64,000 nucleotides of DNA, taken from contig JACGWO010000002.1 of the NCBI GenBank assembly GCA_034509735.1, forward strand, positions 40,851,855 to 40,915,854. Reading direction: 5' to 3'. The translations under genes and the position numbers were made by a program. The notes under the pieces are model-generated. The model was not told where the DNA came from, did no database searches, and worked only from the letters and a program-made list of their open reading frames with translations. The stretch is from Sesamum alatum. Taxonomy: Eukaryota > Streptophyta > Magnoliopsida > Lamiales > Pedaliaceae. Positions 49,701-61,639 of the stretch are shown piece by piece; position 1 is the stretch's first letter, and the number at the start of each line of letters is the position of its first letter.

Positions 49701-51865
49701 CGCCGGTCTCATCTCCCGCCTCTCTCGCCTCGCCGTCAAAGACTCAAAGTTCTGAAATTGTTTCTACTCACAGTCTTTGAGACTTTGAAGTGATGAAGAT
49801 GAAGTCACAAGTTGGAATGAGGAAGATTAGTAAAGTAACATTATATAATATATATAATATAATAAATATAATAATAATAATATTAAAATATGTATAAGTA
49901 AAAATCGGTTTTCGGTTCGGTCCACCATATACACCGAACCAAACAGAACTGATTTTTTGGTTCGGTTTTCGGTTGGAACCCAATTTTCAGTTCGGCCGGT
50001 TTTTTTCGGTCCAGTCGGTTTTTGCACACCCCTATTGACAACATAACTTCCTTTTGAAATGTTTCATTTACCTATCATCTTTTGGGCTCATGTAATTTGG
50101 ATTCTGTTTGCACGAGAATTTTCTTTTGTTTACTTGTCCTTGTTGTGCAATCTTCACTATGTTTTCTTTTTTGGGTAAGTTCCACCGTGTTTCTTGTGCT
50201 ATAGTATTACTAAATTATTATGTGATTTACCATGTGACAGAAACAGTTCAAGATGTTCCACCAGAGTGGTGGGGATACAAACTTGGGTTTGTCACTGGAG
50301 GTTTGCTTGGTGCGGAATCTCGAAGAAAGAAGTCCCTCTTGTCTAATGAAAGAAAGACATTCAATGAGGATGATCAGGAAAATCTGTACAAACTTGTTCA
50401 GGTGTGGTTTCCTGTTTCTCGATTTCTGGATGCTCCTCTTTTCTTATTTAATAGTTCAGCATTCCGTCTTTCTTTATGGGGTCAACTTCCTGGAGTATTA
50501 TTATTGGGTACATTTATAGGGACATGATGTTGCCCATAGGTGTGAGTCATGACCCTAAGGTTCCATCTCCATTTGTTTGGATGGAATGAATTTTAGTCTA
50601 GTAATATCATTCTATTGTTTGTTTTGTTATAAGTTCCTGCATCTTGGCAACGGAAGTCAACTCTGCCAAAGTTGGAATATTATGTCCAAAGGTAAGGACT
50701 TAAGTGTTGGATGTGCTAATGATTTAAGTTAGACATGGGTATCTTGTCCGATCAGACATGGGTATATCGTCATTAGTTCAAGTGTTGTCGAGTAACTTGG
50801 TAATATGAGCTTTTAGCTGCACGGGCCTTAGAGCTTATGTTCGTTGGGTTAGCGCTTGAACAAGTTATGTGTAGACAAATTCTTGTATGAAATTTAAGAA
50901 AGCTGAAATGACAAAGAAAGCTTTTAGTGTCATTTAGTCACGAGATAGAGTACCATGTGGAAGCCGGGGGATAAATATTGCAATCTGCATTTTCAGGACA
51001 AGGCCACATCTGGAAAACAAGGGCTTGGCATCAAGGACCGTCCAAAGAAAGTTGCAGGCTGCTACTTTGAAGGGAAAAAGACCACTTTTGGTGACAGTGA
51101 TGGCGAGGATTCTTCTGATTCGCGTTCTTCAGTAAAAAGAAAACATGATGACACTTCAGATAAGGATAAAGGTGTAGAGAAGCCAAAACTTAAGAAGTTG
51201 TGTAGGCAGCTTCTACGGCAGGTCTTGTTTCTGAGATTTTGAAGCTAATTTTGGGTCTATTCTACTTCTATTTTGCTGAGTTGCAACTTGCTACAGGCAC
51301 CTGGGGAGTCATTAAAGCTGAAGCAGCTCAAAGAACTTGTTGATGAACTCTCACCTTCTACATTCTCCAACTTTTCTTCCAAAGAGGCACTTACTTTTCT
51401 GAAGGATAAGGTATAGCAAATAATCACTTCGATAGTAGTTTTTGGACACTAAATATTAGGGATAATTACATCTTACACCACATGACTTATGATCTATTTA
51501 CACAAACCGCCTTTGTATTTTAAAAAACTACACACTCATCAATAAATATCAACATCATTTATACAAACCATCCCTGCCTTTTGAAAAATTACACATACGC
51601 CCCCAACATCATTACACAAACTACCTTTGCTTTTTGATTGTAATGGGTGGTTTCTGTAATTATGCAAAAGGTGGGGATGATTTGTGTAAATAGACTATTA
51701 AGTTAAGGGGTGTAAATGTCATTATCTTAAATATTAATAAAGGTTGCACTACTCGTCTAAGTTTTTGAGGCTGTCAAGTAAGAATGACTTGTGGATTTTC
51801 CTGCACAGCTTGAAAACAATGACAGGTTTGCAGTGAAGGGGAAGAAAGTCTCCCTGGTGGAATGA
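46716..51865 (+). CDS. G-patch domain protein, PINX1/GNO1-like
   Basis: Eleven exons: 46716-46793, 47317-47401, 47545-47621, 47712-47739, 47829-47922, 48017-48083, 48317-48404, 50241-50401, 50997-51221, 51297-51410 and 51809-51865. They join in phase to 357 aa. The G-patch is at about residues 20-54 ([20 protein letters not shown], then QGIKGYVRV), followed by NKQDTLGIG and [17 protein letters not shown], as in eukaryotic PINX1/Pxr1-type proteins. A Lys/Glu-rich linker, a conserved plant block ([20 protein letters not shown], about 179-198), a second glycine-rich motif ([20 protein letters not shown]) and a C-terminal [12 protein letters not shown] helix follow. Family knowledge: such proteins act in the nucleolus in rRNA/snoRNA maturation, activating DEAH helicases through the G-patch. 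Intron 7 is 1.8 kb and intron 10 is enlarged; both carry transposons. Confidence 0.92.
49210..50034. mobile_element. GGTTCGGTT-rich element in intron 7 of the G-patch gene
   Basis: Both sides are filled with ACCGAAC / GTTCGGT words in inverse order; the right end CGGTTTTTGCACACCCCTA matches the CACCCCTA terminus of the hAT-like elements here. The left terminus is lost or diverged. Between them lies a GC-rich island (about 49540-49780), unlike the AT-rich rest. Confidence 0.55.
51459..51727. repeat. MULE-like MITE in intron 10 of the G-patch gene, exact 9 bp target duplication
   Basis: TAAATATTA at 51450-51458 and 51728-51736. Left GGGATAATTACATCTTACACC, right GGGTGTAAATGTCATTATCT, inverted. 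Same family as 24377-24655, including GATCTATTTACACAAACC. It sits about 50 bp after the donor site and 70 bp before the acceptor. Confidence 0.85.
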
Positions 51866-53341
51866 AGCTTATGAAAATTGTCCTGGTACTTGACCTACCT
51901 GTAACGATTTGTACATTGCCATTGAGAGTAGATTATAAAAATATTGTTTCAGTTATCAGAAAGCAACGGTACTTGTCGTTAAAGTTAGTTGTCAGGGTTT
52001 TTTTTGGGTGGTTAGGGAGGAAGAAGGCTTTTTGTTTTTTCCTAATTATATTATATTGTTAGGATCATTGATGTGGCAAATTACAGATTACATACCCGAG
52101 GTTTTTTGTCATTACAAAAGCCTCATTAGATCAAAGTACACTTGCATCTTTTGAAGTTTGTTCTGTTTTACATAAGAAATGAGTTGGATAGTCACTATAC
52201 TGATGGGGCAGGTTCGGGTTGAAATTACTGGTCGTAGTTTTGGGATGGATTTTAATTTATAGACCTAGTAGGGCACGGTGCAATTTTTGGGTTTTGTTCC
52301 AGATATCCCAAATAATATTTATAAATATTAAGCACATGGGACGAGTATACTTGAGTGGGTGGATTGGGGTCCAGCGGAACCAATACCGTTGCAATTCCTA
52401 ATTTTCATTAGGTTTTCGACCAAAATTGGTGCAAAGTTTTGGTCATGTGTTGGGGGGAAGTTTTTGTTGTGTTTGATGTAACAAACCTCTACACATAATA
52501 ATAATAGATTATAGATTGCTCGATTCACCTATCAGCACACCTCGTGTTGAGGGAATGCTGATCTTTGCAGGCAGTAACTTATTTTCAATACACCCCATAT
52601 TAAGGGCATATTCACCTCCACACAGAGTAACAGATTGCTCAGGACTCCCGATGTCAAGAGCATGTTGGCCTTCTGCATGAAGTAAATGATTGCTCACTAC
52701 ATTACTCGATATATTTAATATTCGGGGGGGGGGGTGGGCAAGTTGATCTATACATATGGAAATATATCATCAGGGGCATGTTGATCTATACATCTAGTAT
52801 CATCGTCATCAGTACACCCCTCAAAACACACCATGTTGAGGGCATATTTATAGGTGTACTTTGGTCTAAAGTGGAACTTTAGATGAAAAATTGTTTTATA
52901 TATTTTTATGCTATTGTTTCTAAAAAACAAGTAAAAACTAGTAATAATTTTGAGAAAAAGCTCTCATTTTGAGGACATCCAAGTTTTTTTTAAGAATGAC
53001 TTAAGAGTAATAAATTTAGAGAAGAAGATAAACTATATGTCAATGTGCGTATTCAGTAACAACAGGGTTTTTAGTAATCGATCATATCTTGTGTGGATAA
53101 TAAAGAAAAGGAAAAAAGAAAAAAAGATTACATAATACATCCATGTATATATGTCCAAGACCCTGTAGCATAAAAATAGATGATGCTTGGCATTTTTCAT
53201 ATTCAGCATCTACTTAAATGTTCGTGTCATATCGTGAAGAATATAATTTTCCGTACCTTCAATACTGGGGTGGAAAAGAGCAAGGAATACCCGCAATTTC
53301 CAAAAGAAAACACTTGGCCGAGAAGCTAGCTAGCCACAAAG
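51866..53341. other. Convergent intergenic region between the G-patch gene and SPO11-2
   Basis: Holds both 3' UTRs. About 52500-52880 contains loosely repeated phrases (CACACCTCGTGTTGAGGG, CACCCCATATTAAGGGC, ACACACCATGTTGAGGGC), a degenerate repeat of unknown origin, and a G-run near 52724-52737. No further gene. Confidence 0.5.
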
Positions 53342-55716
53342 TTAAATGTAATCGGCTTGTACAATTTTCTTTCCTATGTACTTGGCCAAGAAATCGTATC
53401 CATGGAAGTAAAGAGCTTCGATTTCTGCTCTATAACCACTTTGAATCATGGCGGCCAGCTCTTCCTTGTAGTTATCCTGTAACAAAGCATATCCTTCACC
53501 CAGAATAAAGTGACAGAAAAAAAAGCAATAATCCTTTACCTGTAAGATCTCTGAGGAAGCTAAGCTTTTTCCAATTTGATGATCTCTTGGCTTCAGCGGA
53601 ATCAAAGAGTCTTGGGGTATGAGTTCCTCAATGTCATCCTTGCGCAATCCAAGCCACTTGATATTGCAAGCTATGTTAAAGAAAACAAGTCTGTTTTATT
53701 ATTGAAAACTACCACACTGAGGCATCTAAGGATGTTTAAGAGTGCAGAAGAAAGCACCATATCGGTATGCTTCCAGGCCCATTGTTATACTTCCAAACTT
53801 GAAGGTGCATAATATTGCCACTCCAGCAGGGTTCCTTCATTGCCCAATACAGAGTCAAGACCCCTTTTCCTACAAGTATTGTTGTAGAGATAAATGTCAT
53901 TCTTACCAGTCAACCAGCCCTAGAATCGGCAATCCAGGAAACTCACGACTCATTCGATGAAGGAGAAGCCTGTTTGGCATTTCAGAACCCCATGTCATGT
54001 AATTATAAGAATATCAACCGTCACTGTGATGCTTTAAACCTTCAAAGGTACCTGGTGCCAATATCTGGATAACCTTTGGCTGTGATGAGAATACATGGAA
54101 TTTGATTGAATACACGATCCTCAGCTATCCTTTGGAATATAGCATGCTGTAGGATAGTAGCCTTTCAATAGGTTGACCGTTGATGCAACAGAAGCAGCAG
54201 AATCCCTTTTTATGCTATCAAGGAAACTAATGTGAACGTGATTTTAATACCTTCTCCACCACAATGATATATCTAGCATCACTCTTCATGACCAACTTTT
54301 CTAGCAAACTTAGGTCCCCAGAGATGGCATAGCCAGAAGATCCACAAGCAGAACAGTCAAACACCTCTTGCTGTGGTTCCTTCTCAACATATTGGATGAA
54401 CAGACAATTAGGAGCAAGATTCATTATTTGCTGAAACTCGGATCAGAGACTCAAAATGAAACCTAGTTGCATTAATGTACTTCAAGGTATACCATGCAGC
54501 ACAATGCTCATTGATTCTCTTGATTCTAAATCTCGACGTCCATAATTTTATATAGTTTCAACACAACACTCGAATGAAAGCACACACCACATTGAGAGCA
54601 TACAATGAAATTTTAGAACATGCCTGCAGCAAGAGGCGGCCAGCGACTGCTCCTCTGCTTGATGCCATGATGCCAAAGCTATATCTGCTACACCTAATCA
54701 ATGCCACCAAGTCTTTCTTGCATCCAAAGAATGTAAAAAACAAATTCAGAGGTTTTGGTTGCAGACAAAAGGATGAAAACTGAGCAATGCTGATCAAAGT
54801 TGCCGTGCTAGAATATGATACAACTACTAAACAGAGGTAATGCAATCAATGTTTTTACTCTATGCATTGTTTTTGCATTCGTTATCATTTTACCATTATT
54901 TGGAAATAATATGGTCAACTGCTAGAAAATATTTTATAAAAAACAGAAACAGTGTTAACCTTGGATACTCCGATTGACCTGCGTCTGAGAAGTAAAATAT
55001 TTTGGCGAATCACATAGCAGTTTGTAAAATAATTCCCTCTGAGTTACTTTCTTTTCTTGAACCAGAATCTGATAACACATTTCCATCACCTTCCAAACTT
55101 CGAAGACCGGAAAAGTTTAAATTTACCCAAAAACAAGTCAATGACTATGATAATTAGCTCAATATTCGATAAGAAATTGAGGCAATTCAATACCTCTGAT
55201 AAATGAACTAGCAGTGTTCTCATTCATCAAAGACTTTGTACAAAACGAATGTGAAAGAAAAATCCTCGAGCTTTCAGTTAGTAATCCTCGACTGACTCTG
55301 CTATTGCTCACTTTTCTGCTAATCTGTTTCATAGATTTAGAATCAGACCTAAAACTATACTAATAACAACTTGAAATTTTGCCTTTTTCCCTATTATACT
55401 CGCTTTCAGATTAACATTAGAATTTCCAGAAAACACGAATTTATCAAAAAGTCTAAGAAATTCTATCCAACCAGAGGCAGATCTGATATTTCTGGATCCG
55501 TAGAATTAAGATTTTTCAGAAAATTAAGGACTGCAACTTCGATCCGAGCTCGAACCTGAAATTAACCAAAAAACCGGAAAAATCAAATTACAAATTACGG
55601 TTACACAAACTCATTGGCATATAAATGAAAGATCAAACCTCGGAAGGCGGAAGGATATCGGCGTTGCAAAGGTGTTGATCCGAAAAGAAAATGGAGCTCT
55701 TCAACAGTTCTCCCAT
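53342..55716 (-). CDS. SPO11-2: Meiotic recombination protein SPO11-2
   Basis: Topoisomerase VI A-type protein that, with SPO11-1 and MTOPVIB, makes meiotic double-strand breaks in the nucleus. Eleven minus-strand exons: 55639-55716, 55472-55555, 55194-55323, 54960-55097, 54624-54712, 54251-54379, 54052-54146, 53907-53969, 53758-53834, 53540-53670 and 53342-53476. They join in phase to 382 aa, one residue shorter than I recall for Arabidopsis SPO11-2. N-terminus [17 protein letters not shown] is SPO11-2-specific. The catalytic 5Y-CAP tyrosine is Tyr122 (QRELFYKLL). [19 protein letters not shown] follows. The Toprim part has the metal glutamate in YIIVVEK (Glu215) and the LVDWNPAG motif (Asp268); DWN in place of the usual DxD is normal for SPO11-2. 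The C-terminus [13 protein letters not shown] is intact. Intron 5 begins GC (CAG/GCATGT), giving a GC-AG intron. All catalytic residues are present, so the gene looks functional. Confidence 0.95.
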
Positions 55717-57167
55717 TTTCTCCAGACGTCGAAAAATAAAAGAACTGGTTATTCTTGGCGGGCGACTGGAACTTTTTGAAATCAATATATATATATATAT
55801 ATGAAATCTTTGTTGGGCTGTTTTATGGGCCTCTTTCGTGAAATATGGTCTGGGCTTTTCTGCAGTATGGACCTCTTTATTTCTATTGTTACCTTCTTTT
55901 AAGTTGTCAATTGGTCAGGTTTTAATTCCGGATATTAATTAATAAAAAAAATTCGTTGTTCAAAAGTAAAAGAAAAGATCAATGGTTTAATTCCAATTAA
56001 AATATCAGTGTTCGGATAGAGCTCTATTTGGGTACTTATAAGCTTCTTAAAGTAAATTTCGAAATTTATAAAGTATTTTAATTTTATTTATAAACTCTTA
56101 ATCGCGGAAAATCATAAAACAAAACAAATAATTAAAATAAACTTAATGTTTTATAAATAATAAAAATATCTTATATATGTATAAATTTATAAAATCAATT
56201 AAATAAATTTTACCAGATAATAAATTAAGTCTCAATAGCCCGCAGAATGGGGAATCATAGTACTAAAAGGAATAAAAAAGCAAAATTATACTTTTAATTC
56301 TCTCTTTTACGAAATTTTAAAATGCTCCCAAAGTTAAAAAAATTCGACACATTTAGTTCTTTACTTTACGAATTTTTTAAAATGATCCCAAAATTAAAAA
56401 AAAAAAAACGTGACACATTTAATCTCACATCCAAATTTTCGTAAAAAAAATAAATGTTTGTAGTTTGACTGCTCATAATAAAAGTGTTGAATGCCATATC
56501 CTATAGAAGTAAAAGTGTAATATTGCCTAAAAAAGAGGTTCATTGATTTGTGGTGATTTACCAATGATGTCCTAATCTGAGATCCCGTGAACAATATCGA
56601 TATTATGGATTCATTGCACGTGTAAGTATTTATCTCACTTTACGTGAGTTTAGTGTTTATTTCATAATTCTTTGTTATATTAATGTGCTGATTGAGTCAA
56701 TGTATTATTCAAATTATTAAAATATTAATATAATATAAATACTTTTTCTATGAGGAAAAAAAAAAAAAAAGATTTACACTGACTCTTCAATCATTTTGTG
56801 AAAAGAGCAAAGAGAGAGATAAAATGAAAAGGATATGGGTAACATTATTCAAAATATAAAATCTACCAATGGAAAATGCGAACAGTGAGGTCTCCGGGAT
56901 TCAATTGAACAGTGACATGCATCGTTGGTAGCTTCTTTTTAGCTGAAAATTTTGAACAATTGATGTGGAAGTTTTTGCTAAAAGGCCAAAAAGAGACGCA
57001 ACTGTACATTCCCCACGCCCAATGCCCCGTACCTTTCAATTTTCTACTTTTACGTAGCGTGCTCCCCCTATTCTATACATGTCTGCATCCTACACATATA
57101 CGCGTATATACGTGTTTGTGTGTGTACACATCTCCAAATGTGTGTATATGTGCGTGTTTTATTAATA
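55717..57167. other. 5' flank of SPO11-2 and AT-rich intergenic DNA
   Basis: No gene. About 56270-56410 has the phrases AAATTTTAAAATGCTCCCAAA and TTTTTTAAAATGATCCCAAA, related to the repeat at 60225-60570. Confidence 0.45.
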
Positions 57168-57450
57168 CTAGTCGTTATGACACGTCGTTCTTGCGTGTAT
57201 ATAATAAATATTTATTTACGCTATAAAATATATTATAGATAAAAGTAAAATATATAAATTAAAACATCATATTAAAAAAGAAAATAGAAGGAAAGAAAGA
57301 AAAAACTAATTTATCAATCAATATAAAATTTGAAAAGTTGAATAAAGTAGTTATCATATCAGTTGAGAGTTATTTTTGGCATTACAAAAGGGGTATCATT
57401 AACCGCCATTTATGCGTAAAAAGAGAGTTTGTTTTATATAATAGTATAGA
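57168..57450 (-). mobile_element. Short non-autonomous Helitron
   Basis: On the minus strand it starts TCTATACTATTATATAAAAC, preceded by A, and ends with CTAG followed by T. A hairpin-capable ACACG...CGTGT lies just before the end. 283 bp, non-coding. Body shared with about 3540-3836. Confidence 0.7.
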
Positions 57451-57451
57451 T

Positions 57452-57882
57452 TAAGGGTGTATACGAGCAGAGCTCGAGTCGAGCTAATTGTTTAATTTTT
57501 TTTAATTAATAATTAAAATTAAATTATTTTAACATATTTATTGATTATGTTTTTAAAATAATTTATAAATTTATTAACTTGATATACTGTTATATGGGTA
57601 GTTAAATATATAAAAATATTAAAAATAAAAAAATCTCGTGAGCATATTATATTTTTTTTGTTTATTAACTTGATATAATATTATATATGTAGTTAAATAT
57701 ATAAAACTATTAAAAGATAGAAAAAAGCTCGCGAGCTTTCAAACATAAATATGTTGGTTCGAACTCGGCTCATCAAGGAGCTCAAGCTCGAGCCGGCTCG
57801 ACTCGAGCTCGAACGTTAGATGACTTTTAGTTGAGCCAGCTCACAGAGGTCGCAAGCTGGTTCGATTCATCTACCACCCCTA
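57452..57882. mobile_element. GAGCTCGAG-rich hAT-like element
   Basis: Left TAAGGGTG then GAGCAGAGCTCGAGTCGAGC; right CCGGCTCGACTCGAGCTCG, then CCACCCCTA. It abuts the 5' end of the Helitron at 57168-57450, with no clear 8 bp duplication. Confidence 0.55.
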
Positions 57883-57889
57883 ATTAATA

Positions 57890-58679
57890 CTAGTAATTGT
57901 GAACACACTCGATGTGTGTGTATAATTTAAATTTTTATTATATGTTTAATTGAATAAAGAAGAAAAATTATAATATCAGTAATAGATAAAATTAATTAAA
58001 CTGATTTATTTTAAATGTTCATGTGAATAGGAAATTATTGATTAAATTAATTAATAAAAAAAATATGTATTTGTGGAAGAAATAAACATAGTTAAGGATA
58101 TTTTAGATAATTCACGGTTTGCCAACCATGATATTTATGATAGGGGTCTCCCTCTTAATTAATAGTAGGGTTAATTACATTTAGATCCCCTCTGAAAATG
58201 CATAATTACACTTTTTCCCAAAGAAGTTCTGAAATTACATTTACACCCCTTCTAAAAATTCTTTGTTTACACCTGACCTCCATTCATTAAAGTTTGGGCG
58301 GAAAATGTTCATTTCAACAAAAATAATTACATAAATTTTCAATTTTACCTCTCATTTAACATTCTCGTGCAATAATTTTGTACTTATAAGGAAAAAATAT
58401 AATAATATTGGCCTCACTCCATACATATACGTTACACTTATCCTCTTATAAGTACAAAAATATACATGAGAATGTTAAATGATGGGAAAAATTGAAAATT
58501 TGTGTAATTATTTTTGTTGACGTGAATATTTTTCGTCCAAACTCTAACGGATGGTGATCAGGTGTAAACAGAGAATTTTCGGAGAAGGTGTAAGTGTAAT
58601 TTCTAAACTTTTTTGGGGGAAAGTGTAATTATACATTCTCAGAAGGGGTATAAGTGTAATTAACCCTTAATAGTATAAT
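57890..58679 (-). mobile_element. Short Helitron interrupted by a MITE at its 5' end
   Basis: Minus-strand 3' end: hairpin ACACACATCGAGTGTGT, then CTAG (57890-57893) followed by T. The 5' part reads TATACTATTAATTAAGAGGGAG once the MITE at 58168-58666 and one copy of its duplicated TTAATAGTA target are set aside. The Helitron was therefore present first. Confidence 0.65.
58168..58666. repeat. MULE-like MITE inside a Helitron end, exact 9 bp target duplication
   Basis: TTAATAGTA at 58159-58167 and 58667-58675. Left GGGTTAATTACATTTAGATCC, right GGTATAAGTGTAATTAACCC; arms match for most of the element (CTGAAAATGCATAATTACAC versus GTGTAATTATACATTCTCAG). 499 bp. Confidence 0.88.
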
Positions 58680-59217
58680 AATTAAAGGACGTACGTAAGA
58701 AGAATTATTCTACGAATACATACGAGTTTAAGTATGTAGAGAAGAAGACTTTATGCACATTTAAACTCATTTTAAAATAACTTACCATTTTTAATTTAGT
58801 TTTTCTTTTTTCTATAAGATGTTATAGTAAGTGTTTAATTAGATTGGAAAATAACGTTTAAATAAATTATTATTTACTAAAAATAATTAATTTAACGGGT
58901 CAACACGACCAATAAATTTATTTAATTCATTTTGGATAAAGTAGATTTTAAATTATGCATATAGATTGGACACATGGAAACGAACAGAGAGAACTTTTAT
59001 GATGGTATACTGAAGGTAGGATGTCCTATTTACTTAACCAATCCTAATTTTCTTGAAGGATTAGTTACGCATTGACTTTCTTTAAAAATACGAAATTATT
59101 TATATTTTTCTCTAAAAACATTTTAAATTGTACTTCATCCATTCGAGAATTCTCCATTTATAATTGTATTTCTTTTGTTAGGATTTAAATGAAAAATACT
59201 AAAAAAACTACATAGCC
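58680..59217. other. AT-rich intergenic DNA
   Basis: No gene or bounded repeat recognised. Confidence 0.45.
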
Positions 59218-59400
59218 GATTAGACCTAGCTCAGTTGGCAAAATTGAGGCCCCATGATCCTAAAGGTCATGAATTCAATCCCACTACGTGGAATGATGTT
59301 GTTACCACTGTATAGTATGTATTATTTGTAACTGTAATAATTAGGTGTTATTTATGTAATTTGTTGATTTGATTGTCGTAACGTTGATATTCGACATGAC
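59218..59400 (+). repeat. tRNA-derived SINE
   Basis: A-box TAGCTCAGTTGG (59227-59238), B-box GAATTCAATCCC (59271-59282), separated by the family text AAGGTCATG, then GGAATGATGTTGTT. Too diverged to be a functional tRNA. Confidence 0.65.
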
Positions 59401-60224
59401 TGCTTGAAAATTATTGATAATATATATATATATATATGGCTAGTTCTTTCATTCATCAACGGCTATTTTCTATTAATTGTCAATAGTTTAGGAATAATAT
59501 TTTATTACAATTACACTCTTTCGATTTTATATATTTTATATTTACCTAATACAAATATAAAAAATTTACTAGCTAGGGCATCTTTATAATAAATTATACG
59601 GAATGCTAAATGAGATGACACAGATGTGTAAATTTTATTGTTGGTGTTTATATTTTTTGTCAAATCCTAACCGAAGGGATATAGTTGTAAATAAAAATTT
59701 CTCGAAAATGATGCAAGTATACATAATTTTAATTTTTAAGAAGAAGATATATTTCACATTTTTATAAGGATTTAAATGTAATTAACCCTTTTCTAAAGTA
59801 ATAAATATTAGTTCATACATGTTCTGAACTATACTAATTTAATTGAAAAAAAAACAGTACTAGTCGAGCCTACGCAATAACAAAAATCAATGAGCATATA
59901 TATATATATATATTCAAACTTAATTAGTTTGTTACGTCTATTTCTGAATATTAATTGGTCTTGAAAAATATCATATTTGGAGTGATTCAAAGTCGTGAAG
60001 TTTGTCTACACCTATATATTATTAATATAATATTAAGTATAAATATATATAGGTGCATGGGGGTGGGTAATAATAAAGCCAAAAATGAGAAATAATGCAT
60101 AAGTTAAATTATTAGGCATGGAAAATATAGTGGGGATGGTCCAAAAAGTCCATTCTCCTACATCCCTCAAACACACGTTAATGCAACTTGTAGGCATAAA
60201 ATTTCAAGGGTCCTAACAAGTGAA

Positions 60225-60570
60225 ATTACACTTCTAGTCCCATAGTACAGGGGCTCGACACTTTTAATTTTTTCCTTTACAAAATATTTAAAATGGTCTT
60301 AAAATTGAGAAAACTCAATATATTTAGTCTCATAAATTCTGTAAAACAGAGGACTAAATGTGTCGAATTTTCTGAATTTTGGGACTATTTTGACATATTT
60401 AGTCCCATAAATCACGTAAAGCAGAGGACTAAATGTGTCAAATTTCTCAATTTTGAGACTATCTTAAAAATCCTGTAAAGCGGAAGATTAAATGAATCAA
60501 GCCCTATCTTATGGGACTAAAAGTGTTGACCCCCATATTCTATTGGACTAAAAAGGAAATTTTGTCATCC
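60225..60570. repeat. Inverted-repeat MITE with internal 68 bp-scale tandem units
   Basis: AATTACACTTCTAGTCCCATAG near the left and CTTATGGGACTAAAAGTGTTGAC near the right are inverted. Between them GAGGACTAAATGTGTC and TAGTC(C/T)CATAAAT recur at about 60325-60480. Confidence 0.6.
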
Positions 60571-60593
60571 TAGTAAGTCCAAGTCCCGTGCCA

Positions 60594-60722
60594 ACAAGAC
60601 TAACTTAGTTGGCGAAACTAAAGTCACATAATCAAAAGGTCGCGAGTTCTAATCTCAGTAATGTGCGACTGTTGATCTACTTTAACAGTAGTTGTTGTTG
60701 ATGATTAAGACTATACTTGATA
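60594..60722 (+). repeat. Degenerate tRNA-derived SINE
   Basis: A-box-like TAACTTAGTTGG (60601-60612) and B-box-like GAGTTCTAATCTC (60644-60656). The Helitron at 60723 abuts its tail. Confidence 0.5.
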
Positions 60723-61014
60723 CTAGTAAAACACGCACACTCGATGTGTGTGCAAATACAATAATACTTTATTAAACTATAATTTATAATCAAAATGCAA
60801 TTGAGTAAAAAAAAAATAGAGAAAATAAATGCATGAAACAAAAATTCGTATATAAAAAAAATAAATCAATGGAATAATAAGTGGGGGAGAAGTAGTTACT
60901 TAAATATGGGAAGTAGAAAAACAAAATAAATAATTAAATTTTAAGAAAAATTAAAATTGACAGAACAAAAATTGCAAGACACCAAAAAGATGCTCTCCCT
61001 TATAATAAGGTATA
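60723..61014 (-). mobile_element. Short non-autonomous Helitron
   Basis: Minus-strand 3' end: GCACACACATCGAGTGTGCG hairpin region, then CTAG (60723-60726) followed by T. 5' end near TTATACCTTATTATAAGGGAGAG, matching the 58 kb copy. Non-coding. Confidence 0.65.
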
Positions 61015-61639
61015 AATTGTAATTGACGTGTTGATATAATTATAATCGATTCATTAAAAAAAAAGCCAGCCCAGAAGTTCATGCGTTGAAATTATTTAAC
61101 TACTATTAGCTACCCCTATATACATATATGTATATATCTAACTATATATCGCTTGCAAGTTGCAAGAAGATACAATAGTTGTCACTTGTCAAATTACGCG
61201 GCAATAAAGCTTTATTCAAGTGGAAAAAATTGATATTTCAATAGCGTAGATCCATTCATGAACAGGTAATATTTAGATTCGGGCTCACTATAATAATTAA
61301 TATTTAAATTTTGACTCAATAATTACTCATACTCATTGATGTATTAATGATGTAATAAATAATATTGTTTCTTAATTATAATTTTTTTTTGTCTTAATTG
61401 TATGTTGCATTTTTTAGCGTAGCTTACCCTTCATATGATGGATCCATATATGATTTTGAAATCAATGTAATATTTTAATTAGTCATTAGTGGATAGAAAA
61501 TTATGAATTGTAATCCATAAGTCGAAGTATGAAATAGTCAACGATTTACATTTGGTGACAAACATTTTATGCATATAAATTTGTAACTTTTTGGTTTTGA
61601 GGCCTTAACCTTATCAATCGAGCAAGATTTTATTTTTTT
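61015..61639. other. AT-rich intergenic DNA
   Basis: No gene or bounded repeat recognised. Confidence 0.45.

Noticed and set aside
46716..55716. G-patch gene and SPO11-2 as a functional pair
   Set aside because: They are convergent neighbours with about 1.5 kb between stop codons; no shared pathway or promoter is evident.
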